A stretch of DNA of 64,000 bases from Paratrimastix pyriformis. Its lineage: Eukaryota; Preaxostyla; Paratrimastigidae. Each line of letters opens with the position of its first letter. Position 1 is the first letter of the stretch. Both the position numbers and the translations under genes were made by a program. Of this stretch, positions 41,901 to 64,000 are shown in pieces. Below the pieces are notes generated by a model that was not told the origin of the DNA, did no database searches, and saw nothing but the letters and a program-made list of their open reading frames with translations. The DNA lies in assembly GCA_027972325.1 (NCBI GenBank), contig JAPMOS010000001.1, positions 1 through 64,000 on the forward strand, in the 5' to 3' direction.

Positions 41901-44898
41901 TCAGGGCGTTGAGTTGGCGGCAGGCAAAGTTGCCGCGGCGGAAGGGACGGCCACCGCGACGGGCGGTTCGAGCGACGTGGGTGGGGACGAAGTCGAGGCG
42001 CCCGTTGTTGCCGGTTGTGCCGAGACTGCGTGACGCGAGAAGTAGGACGATGTGGTGGACTGGGCCGCCGTACTCGGTGAGACCCCGAGCAGGGGCGGAG
42101 GCGGCAGAAGTGAAACGAGCGGAGGGACGGGGCCAGGGGTCGAGAAGGGCAGGGATGAGGGGGAGTGGCGTGACACCGAGGTGGGTGTGCCGCCGGATCC
42201 GGCGGATCCAGGGGTGCCCGGTTTGGAGGCGGCGGCCGGGTTGAAGGGCGGCAGGATTCGGAGGGTCTTCGGAGCGGCGGCGGCGACATCGGGGACCACT
42301 TTCAGGATGGGCAGCTGCTTTCGCTGGCTGCGAGGCGTCAAGCAATCCCTGATGAAATCGTTGGTCGACATGGCGGCCAGCTCCTGGGCGCTGGAGGTGC
42401 CCTCTTGGCAGCGCCGCCAGAGGCGGAGGTTCTGGTGCATGACGGTCGAGGCCCGGCGAAACTCGGGGATCACCTGGCTGATCAGGGAGAACAGGGGCTC
42501 CGTGACGAAGACGATGAAGTTGATCTGCGATTGAGGCAGCGTGGTGAGCTCCATCGACTTGGGGAGTCCCTCGGCCTCTTCTCGTTGAACCTGAGGGCGA
42601 AAATGAGGTTCAACGAGCAACGAGAGGGGAGGGCGAAAATGAAGGCGGCGAGGATGGGGGGAGGGAACGGTGGAGGGCCGGAGTCGTCGGGCGGGTGAGA
42701 AAGTGGCAAACCTGCGCCTTGAATTCGGCGTTGACCCGTTCTGCCCATTTGTAGGCGATGGGAAACGCGCGGATGGGGTTGCAAATGTCGGCGGCCTTCA
42801 TGAGCGTCTCCAGCAGGAGCTGCAGGTCGGTCTGCGAGTGGATGTCCACGTCGATCTTGGTCTCCAGTCGGGCCTTCAGGCGCTGGACAAAGCCGAAGTG
42901 GTGGGTCATGTCCGTGGCCAGAATGCACGAGATGATCTTTTTGCGCATGTCCCGGTACTGGGGCTTCGTCAGGCCTAATGTGTTACGGCGGTTGGTGGAA
43001 AAGGAAGGGGAGAAACAAGCGACAGACCACGGAGAATATTGAGCTCTGTATCGCCTGTCATCAGGGCAAAGGCCTTCGCGCAGTGGTGGTTCTCCAGCGC
43101 GCTGTGGTCGTTGTAAAAATAGGCCAAGGGAGTCAGCGCATTGTTCTGGAAGTTATTGTTGGTGCCCGGATGTTCGAGATCGTGACAGATGCCCGAGAGA
43201 AGCAGGGCCAGCTTGTCCAAGGGCGAGAGGAGCGCGGCCAGCTGGGTGCACGAGATGAAGACCATGAGCATCTGGGTGACATCGAAGGCGTGGTAGAAGT
43301 TGTGGTAGGGGTTCTCGAAGTACAGTGAATCCACCTTCTGCAGGAACTTGCGCAGGGAGGGGACCGGGATTTTGAACTCGTCAATGAGGCCCAGCTCGCA
43401 GAACATCTGGAAAAGGAAGGTCTGCAGCTCCTCATGGCTGTGCTCGAGAGAATCAAAATCCCAATCGAACAGAGTCTCCACCTCTTGGGGTGGGATAAAC
43501 GAGGGGGGTGTCAGCGGCATCTCGCTCCCCAGGGAGGGAGCAGGCGAAAGAGTAGCGGCGGGTTGGTGAGTGGGGCCAGTGTCCTCAGTTGCGATGGAGC
43601 GCGAGGGGTAGGGGTTGGTGCTCTCCGCCTCGGTGGAGGCCTCCTCGCCATTACCCTCTCCTTCAGCGGCGGGGTCATCGAGAGGAGGCTCCACGGAAAT
43701 GTCCGTCCCCGTGACTTGAATCGGTCCACTCCTGGGCGGCGAGACCTCGAGTGGGGCGGGTGGAAAAACGCGTTCTCGCAGGCGAATTCCCAGAAATTGT
43801 GACGAAACTGGTGCAGGGGTTGCAGCCGCTGGGGTGGGTCCCGCAAGAGAGGGAAGATTGGGTGGGACGGAGGGGACTGGAGAGGGGTGATGCGAGGAGG
43901 TAGGAAGTGCCATGACGGCATCCTCGCCAGCCGATTGGATGGCCTCGATTGATCGCTGGAGGGCTTCCCGATGGGCGTCGGTGGGTGCCAAGAAAACGCT
44001 GCGTTGCAAGAGGTCCACAAGGCCTGCGAGGTGGATGAGGATGTGGTCCTAGTGGCACCAGGGGTCAGCTCGACAGGAGAAAGAAAGCCAACGAACCTGC
44101 AAAGTTTCACCACTGGTGGACATGGAGGGTCTGGAGTGTCGTTTTGGGCGCTCCTTGATCTCCGTGCGGGATGACGTGAGGGTTTGTCGGGCATGGAAGA
44201 TGCGTTTCACGTGCTTGAGCAGAACTTGAGAGGTCACAGGTTTAAGGATGTAATCTACAAAAAACACCGGTGAACAAAAAGGCACAGTCTTGGCAACAGA
44301 GACCATCTGCGCCGCTCTTGAGGCAATTCATCACCGTGTCCATCTCTTCACAAACAGAGACCACTGATCAAGATAGGTTCAAAAAAGGTTGAACATGGAG
44401 TAAACCGAGGACAGACTGATAACTGGGATGCCGCGGTATCGGGGGTCCTTCTTCATCTCTTGGAGGAATGTATAGCCGTCCAGTTCGGGCATGATCACAT
44501 CGCAAAAGATGACATCGAACGCACCGCCACGCTCTTTCACCAAGTCAAGGGCAGTCTGTCCGTTCTCAGCCGAAAGAACTGGACGAGAGGGCGGGGGAGT
44601 TCAATGATGAGGATGGAGGGAGATGTGCTTGTCCGGACCATTCTTACATCCACCCTTCTTCAGGTATCTGACTGCAATGACATTTGCTACAGGATCGTCA
44701 TCAACCTAGGAGGGAGATGTCAAAGATAGTGTGACAGTCACAAACCACAAGGATTCTTAATTCATTGGAGTGCCGAATCTTTCGGGGGAGGGAAGTCACA
44801 GAAACGTCGGCACTCTTTTCCGCTCCCTGAAGTGTTTCTGAAGTTGGCTGCTCCAAACGAACTTGATAAGACTCTGGGCAGTTGCCCCGGCTCTTCAC
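41901..44898 (-). CDS. Response-regulator receiver fused to a class I cyclic-nucleotide phosphodiesterase (RegA-like)
   Basis: Exons: about 44746-44898, 44654-44705, 44417-44578, 44304-44363, 44097-44254, 43028-44048, 42712-42974, 41901-42590; about 850 residues. The receiver domain is complete: RILVVDDDP, phospho-acceptor in FCDVIMPELDGY, IPVIM, and the Lys of DDYILKPV. A linker of about 150 residues rich in Pro and Ser follows. The catalytic domain has YHNFYHAFDV, GICHDLEHPGTNN, NDHSALENHHC, KAADICNP and the invariant Gln in LPQSQINFIVF. The architecture equals Dictyostelium RegA, a cAMP phosphodiesterase activated by phosphorelay, which predicts a histidine-kinase input here. The C-terminal 110 residues are Ser/Pro/Ala-rich. 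No in-frame ATG was found before RILVV, so the first exon is incomplete. Confidence 0.88.
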
Positions 44899-44901
44899 GT
44901 T

Positions 44902-47106
44902 ATGACGGAGACGGCGAAGCCCGTTCAGAGCGACGCCACGGCTCTGGCCGCTCGTCTCAGTCTCTCATTCTGGGATGTCCTGCAATGGCGGACCATAAGT
45001 CGGCGATCCGCTCTTTCGCTCTCTCAGTCCGATCAAGTCCTGCTCCCTTTCATTTTACGCGGCTTTCGCTCCGGAGCCCCTGAAATCAGCGACATCATCA
45101 AAGAGCATATTACTTCTTCAACCGAAATTGCTTCAAGTTCCCTTCGGCTGCTTTTGGCAGAGGCCTTCAACGATCCCCGGCTCTTTGATGCCCTTCCATC
45201 AGAATTCTTTTTGCCAACGCTCAGTCCCCTCTTCATTGACGCTTGCACTCTCTGTTCCGATTCGTCCCGATGCGAATGTACTCCTTCGGAGCGAATCACA
45301 GTTATTTACTTTTTCATCGGTCGATGGCTGGGCCAGCTGTGTCTCTCCCCCCCTCCGTGCGGCACTGTTGACCGTGACGACAGTCCCGATGTCGATGAAG
45401 AAGATGGGGACGACCCTCGAATTGTGCACCAATTGCCCTGGTTTATCAAAATGCCCATGCATGTCTACCGTGCCCTGGCCTTGGAGGCAACGACCCCGTC
45501 GCTGCGTGACCTCGAGGTTGATCGCCATTTTTGTTCCTCATCCTCATCCCTGCTTTCTCACCCAGGGAGTCGACCCCTCCTCGGTTGATCTTTTTCGCCG
45601 GTTGGCCTCCCTCGATGCCGCCTCCCTCGCCGCCATGGGTCTCGACCTCGACCAGGATTTCATGGCCTTCCGGCGTCCGACTGTGCCTCATCAACCACCA
45701 CCACCACCACCACCACCACCACCACCGCCGCCGCCGCCGCCGCCACCACCACCACCACCGACCAAAAAACCCGCGCGAGTTGTCATCGACGACTACGGGT
45801 GCGAACCCACTGGGCCGGACACCTTTGTCGAATGCACTGGGTTGAGTCGGCTGGAAGACCCATCAGCCGACGATGATGATGATGATGACGACGACGACGA
45901 GAGCGACGATGCGGCGGGTGAGTGCGCCTGTCATCACCATCATCACCACCATCGCGCGGAGGGGATGATGATGCCCCATGATCACGGGGTCGCTCTTCCC
46001 CCTGGTGATGCCGACGATGGCGATGATGACGGGTGCGGATGCTGTGGGGGTTCATGCCACCCAACAGGCGCCCCCGCCCACCCCGTCCAGCTGGCCGAAC
46101 TCCCCGTGTATCTGGAACGCCTCGAGCAGAAGCTCACCCGCTACCACCAACTCCGGTCCATGCGCGCCGGGATGATGACCGTCCTCCGGGCTGCGGCGAT
46201 TGCCCGGGGCGTCCCGGCAACGGCCGCCTCCGTGGGGCGGCTGTTCCCCTGGGTGGCGACCGGGGCAGGGTTACGGGCACACCTGGAGAGCAGCCAGCCG
46301 ACCAGCCGCCGGCTCCTTGCTGCGACACTGGCCACGGAAGGCTGGGAGCCCACCGAGGCCACGCCCGGACTCCTGCGGCGGCTGATCGTCGGGCCGGTGG
46401 AGTCTGTGGGTACACCCCGGGGTGATATCCACGACACCCACACAACAGTGGTTTGATTTGCCTTCATATGTTGGCTCATATTCTTTGATGATCTTTCCTC
46501 GACATGGGCCACCCTCAAGCGGGATCATGTTGGACGGGCTACCCGGAAAGACCTCACGTTTTTGTTTTTCCCCCCCCCCCATTGTCCCTTCCCTCATCAC
46601 CTTTTTGCGCAGGGAACGTCTCGACGACTCCGGGCTCGCGGCCTTCCTGCAGGCCTGCTCGCCGCACCACCGGTCGCTGCTCTGCTCGCGCCAGGCCCTC
46701 TCGGTGCTCAAGGGACCCCGGGCCTGCCTCGGGACGGCAAAGCACCCCTTCCAGTGCATCCTGCCGGGTCTGGCCACACCAACTCATCATCCAGTCTCAG
46801 CATCGTCCAATCATCCCATCATCATCATCATCCAGTGATCATCATCATCCAGTGATCATCATCATCCAGTGATCATCATCATCCAGTGATCATCATCATC
46901 CAGTAGTGATCATCATCCAGTGATCATCATCCAGTGATCATCATCCAGTGATCATCATCCAGTGATCATCATCCAGTGACCATCCAATCATCCCATCCCC
47001 CCGTTCTCACCCCCCCGCAGAATGCACCGACCTGGCCCACCTCCGGGCCGTGATCAGCGACGCCCTGCGCGCAACCGCGTCCGTGTACGACCAGTACGGG
47101 TGGTGA
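44902..47106 (+). CDS. HECT-like protein (possible E3 ubiquitin ligase), divergent
   Basis: Five exons in phase: 44902-45516, 45566-46450, 46520-46557, 46613-46767, 47021-47106; 592 residues. The N-terminal half reads YFFIGRWLGQLCLS ... KMPMHVYRALALE, then LRDLEGVDPSSVDLFRRLAS and MGLDLDQDF, resembling the HECT N-lobe. The C-terminus, KHPFQCILPGECTDLAHLRA then VISDALRAT, resembles the end of the C-lobe, where a catalytic Cys follows Thr. Here the Cys is two positions later (HPFQC), so activity is doubtful. Low-complexity Pro, Asp and His runs separate the halves. The family call is tentative. The gene is divergent from the REC-phosphodiesterase and convergent with prolidase. The last intron is filled by a minisatellite. 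Confidence 0.5.
46790..46985. repeat. Minisatellite (GTGATCATCATCATCCA) in an intron of the HECT-like gene
   Basis: About 11 units, long then shortened (GTGATCATCATCCA). In reverse complement this is the same GGATGATGATG(A)-type unit found in introns of the surface-protein genes. Confidence 0.9.
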
Positions 47107-47351
47107 AGCGGACGACCGACCCGCTCCAGAGGGCACCGTCTTCTTCGTTTGGTCCAACTGTCGCATTGCAGCAACAACAACCGCTCCCATTCCCCCGCTT
47201 CTTCGATTCTGGGCGGAGCGAGGGCGAGACCGACAGGAGGCATTCACAAGATATTCAAGGCGAAAATACACAGAGGAGGAGGAGGAGGCTCCAGGTTTTA
47301 TTGCGACCGATCCGGTCACAAATCTCGACGGAGTTGCGGGGAGAAGGATGC

Positions 47352-47691
47352 TTAATGGCGGCGGGCCCCAAGCATGAAGGCCTCAACCTCGGCGGCCTCC
47401 TTGGGGACGTGGGTCAGCGACTCGTGGCCGGTCTCGGTCACAAGCACGTCATCCTCAATGCGAATACCTGCCGCCACACAGAGCGCAAGAGACCACCACG
47501 TGGAGGGGAAGGGGGAAACCAACGATGATGAGCGAGGGCTGTTTGTCAAACTTGGAGTGGCGAGGCGTTTGAAGGGTTCGGGTCTGTGACGGGGGGGTTT
47601 CTGCTTCCGTTCGTGCTCCCACCCCCCCCGAAAGCGCGCTTGGGGAGAACATGGGGTCCCACCCGTCAAATCATCAACAACAACAATGGAG

Positions 47692-47724
<33 letters not shown>

Positions 47725-48552
47725 CGACAGCACAAGACAACACGGACCGCCAAAGTTCCAGGACTCGCGAATCTTCTCCTCGTTGAGGAAGCGCTTGTAC
47801 TTCTCGTCCCATCAACATCAACATCAACATCAGCAACAACAACGACGACGACTCACAAGACAACACGGACCGCCAAAGTTCCAGTACTCGCGAATCTTCT
47901 CCTCGTTGAGGAAGCGCTTGTACTTCTCGTCATGCAGGGCCGGCTCGAGCAGGGCGTCCTTGAAGTAGATGCCGGGCTCGACCGTGAGCACCATCCCGGG
48001 GGCCAGGATGCGACGGGTGCGGAGGGACCGGATGCCGGGCTCCTGGATGCGTTCCACGCCCTTGGGATAGCCGCCCACGTCGTGGACGTCGAGGCCCAGC
48101 TGGTGGCCCAGGCCGTGCATGTAGAACAGGGCCACGACGTGGTTGGCCAGGAGCTCGTCCACGGTACCCTTCAGGAAACCTGTGCGTGTGTGCGTGTGTG
48201 GGCAGAGGGACGATGTGAGGATGATGGTGGTGTGCCCTGTGATGGTGTGTTGCGATGGTTGTGATGCTGACGATGGTGCGTCTATTATGTCAAGGTGCAC
48301 GTCACGTTCAAATGGCGGGGCGGACCGGCGGCAAGGAGGCCCTCGGCCGTGACGCGCATGGAGAGCCGGTGCATGTCGGTCCAGTCAACGCCAGGCCGCA
48401 TGTGTTCGATGATGGTCTTGTGGACCCGCAGCACAATGTCGTAGATGACGCGCTGCTGGGGGGTGAAGTGACCGCTGGCGGGGAAGGACCGCGTAATGTC
48501 GGCCGCGTAGTTGCGGAACTCGTTGCCCGCATCGAGGAGGAAGAGCTCGCTG

Positions 48553-48583
<31 letters not shown>

Positions 48584-48709
48584 GGGGGGGGGATGGGCGG
48601 GGAGGAAGCAGCAGTCCCGGGATGAGGAACAGCGCACGGCACGGAGTGTGGATGCTGGTGGTGGTGGTGGTGGTGGTGGTGGTGGTGGTGGTGGTGGTGG
48701 TGGTGGTGT

Positions 48710-48740
<31 letters not shown>

Positions 48741-49818
48741 GGTGGAACAGACCCCTCGTTCAGCACCTTGTTGTTATCGACATAGTGCAGGGTGGCGGAC
48801 ATCTTGCCGGCGGCGCAGATGGGGTTGTAGGCTTGCAGCTACGGGATAGAGCAGACCAGAACCGACATTGACGGATTTTGGTGGCTGTGGACGGGGGGTG
48901 CTGCAGACCTTGGCATGGGGGCCGCCATGCTTGTAGGACTCGGCGAGCCAGAGGGCCTCGAGCTCGTACTCCTTCATGCCGGGGCGAAGCTGGCGCAGAA
49001 CTTCCTTGAAGCCCTCGCTGGCAATCCGGGAGGCCTCACGCATGATGGTGATCTCAGCGGGGGTCTTGCACACACGAGATTCCTATTCAAAAAAAAAAAA
49101 AAAGGAAAATTGTCTCGTGCGCAAAATCAAAAAAGAGATCTCCACAGACGTGAAGGACTTCGCGGAGGATGGCATGGTCCACCGCCACGGTGGCAGGGAG
49201 GGCCAGTTCGGCCTCCTGCTCGTGAGTCATGTAGTTGAGGACGAAAACCTTCGAATCGGCAGTCATGCCACGAGCAAGCTCGCCAACAACAGTCTTAAGT
49301 TCCTCGGTGTAATGGATCACATCGGGATGGTAGCGGGCGTTCTTCTCCTCGAGGGACAGGACAGTCATCCACACTTTATAGTCCTCAGGGATGCGGGGCA
49401 TGAAAAGGTGGTAGCACTTGTTGGTAAGGTCAAGAACGGCCCAGCAATCTATTGGAAGAGGAGCGTGGAAGCTCTAGATTTGATAGAAATTCAAAAAGAA
49501 ACAAACCGGGCTCGTTGACACCAGTCAGGTAGAAAAAGTTGGAATCCTGACGGAAAAGCTCCTCACGATCGGAGTCAATGCGGCAATTCTCCGGAAGACC
49601 CTTGAGAATGGCAAGGCCCTTATGGTTCATCAGAGAAAAGAACCGGGCACGAGTCTCGACGGTGAAATCAAGAGTGGCGGGATTCATAACGTAAAGAAAA
49701 CCCTGTGTGGAAGGAGGAAGAAGTCAGCGATCCCGAACAAAAAAGAAAGTCGCACCTGGGGTGTCGATAACCGAGCGGTGAGATCAGCAATGGTCCTGTC
49801 AAAGATCCCAACTCTCAT
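47352..49818 (-). CDS. Xaa-Pro dipeptidase/aminopeptidase (peptidase M24B, prolidase type)
   Basis: Eight exons: 49756-49818, 49507-49702, 49150-49448, 48909-49082, 48753-48838, 48326-48549, 47871-48179, 47352-47467, in phase, 488 residues. The N-terminal AMP_N domain has [20 protein letters not shown]. The catalytic pita-bread domain shows all five metal ligands: [33 protein letters not shown] and IEDDVLVTE. It cleaves dipeptides or N-termini with proline in second position, in the cytosol. Length and ligand order match eukaryotic prolidase. No signal peptide is seen. The intron before the last exon contains a duplicate of the end of exon 47871-48179. Confidence 0.92.
47732..47808 (-). repeat. 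Partial exon duplication inside a prolidase intron
   Basis: About 75 bp repeat the 3' end of the preceding exon plus its GTCCGT donor (original at 47857-47931), with one difference seen. Encodes [13 protein letters not shown]-type sequence again, flanked by CAA and CATCAA repeats. Confidence 0.85.
48655..48745. repeat. GGT and GT microsatellite with G run in a prolidase intron
   Basis: GGT repeats pass into GT and then a long G homopolymer; a second GT plus G run lies at 48555-48592 in the same intron. Confidence 0.9.
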
Positions 49819-50076
49819 TGTCCCCGTTTCCCCCCAACTCTCGGGTTCAGAACCAGTATCGGGAAAGTTTGTTGGAGCCGAGCAAAAAAATCAACAGGCA
49901 AAAAACAAAGAGAAATACAACATGGGATGAAATAAAAAGCGAGATCGGGCCGCCGATCTCTCGCCACCACGTACGCACAAGACGGACCAAACATCAGAAC
50001 GAGAACCACCGGGAAAAGAGAATGGAGGGTGGGTGGGGTGGGGTGGGGTGGAGAGTGGGTGAGGGAAGCCAATTTA

Positions 50077-63524
<13,448 letters not shown>

Positions 63525-64000
63525 CTATTGAGGAGAGGGTGAGTGTGTGGAGTAAAGAGGGTGTGTGTGTGTGTGGGGGGAGAGAGAGAGAGAGAGAGAG
63601 AGGCATCAACCCAGGCCCGCCGTGCGTGGCCAAGACCGACTGCGACAAGAAGCTGCTGCTTCCTGGTGCCGCCTGAGGGCTCGACGAGCTACGGGCTGAG
63701 CACTGAGTGGGACGGAGCCAACCAGTTGGTATTTTAAGTGATTTCTTTTCTCTCTTTGTTCCCCTTTTACGGGCCCTGGTGGCTCGGTTTTCCGGAATAT
63801 GAGAGAGGCGAGGTCCCCCGCGTTCTCGAGGCCGGCAAGCAGAGCGACTACAGGACCTGGCTGGAGTCCCACCCTGGAGCCCGCTTCCACCCCTTCGGCG
63901 TGTCCAACTTTGGCCAACTGGGCCCCCAGGCGACTGCCTTCGTGGACCTCATCAAGGCCCAGTATGACAAGCAGAAGCTCCACTTCTCCCGACACTGGTG
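63525..64000. other. Unresolved right edge
   Basis: A GT/GA microsatellite (63555-63602) is followed by sequence with a plus-strand open frame from 63769 to the edge reading GPWWLGFPEYERGEVPRV and ARFHPFGVSNFGQLGPQATA. That style of ending is seen in some reverse-transcriptase-like proteins of protist retroelements, but the match is from memory and weak. A minus-strand frame is also open. It could equally be an upstream host gene. Confidence 0.25.

Noticed and set aside
63769-64000. Firm call of a retroelement at the right edge
   Set aside because: Only about 75 residues are visible and the resemblance to reverse-transcriptase tails is from memory; left as unresolved.

Overview
The window is eukaryotic nuclear DNA. 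It is GC-rich, almost every gene is split by GT-AG introns, and exons join in frame only when those introns are removed. The gene set points to a flagellated, oxygen-avoiding protist with a reduced or anaerobic mitochondrion: IFT25 (flagellum), an anaerobe-type hybrid cluster protein, a Tim17/22/23-family import protein, and a RegA-like receiver-phosphodiesterase. A preaxostylan such as Paratrimastix would fit, but that is inference.

Layout, left to right. 1-1690: ATG microsatellite, then the last exon of a plus-strand surface-protein gene (A). 2763-~25000 (minus): a giant paralogue (B), a type I membrane protein of about 27 filamin/Ig-like repeats, mostly one repeat per phase 1-1 exon. Four repeats carry an inserted jelly-roll-like module. 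Two bacterial-type Ig domains, three EGF-like domains, one transmembrane helix and a Pro-rich tail follow. A and B converge tail to tail and share tail sequence. 26155-31264 (minus): a membrane-anchored M43 (pappalysin-like) metallopeptidase in 13 exons. Two identical 809-bp inverted-repeat elements, in opposite orientation, bracket this stretch (25064-25872, 32652-33460).

31313-50000 is a compact housekeeping block: IMP4, an unrecognised Ala/Pro-rich protein, Tim17-family protein, small secreted protein, Hcp, IFT25, REC-phosphodiesterase, HECT-like protein and prolidase. Intergenic gaps fall to about 45 bp and introns to about 28-95 bp. 50077-63524 (minus): a second giant surface protein (C) with Ig-like repeats, a long Cys-rich region, a transmembrane helix and a Pro-rich tail. 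The last 400 bp are unresolved.

Themes: 5' splice sites are mostly GTYYGT rather than GTRAGT. Introns of the surface-protein genes are swollen by micro- and minisatellites, while housekeeping introns stay tiny. The giant repeat proteins look built by exon duplication. Exon coordinates were parsed by hand from splice signals and reading phase; no alignment or search was run.
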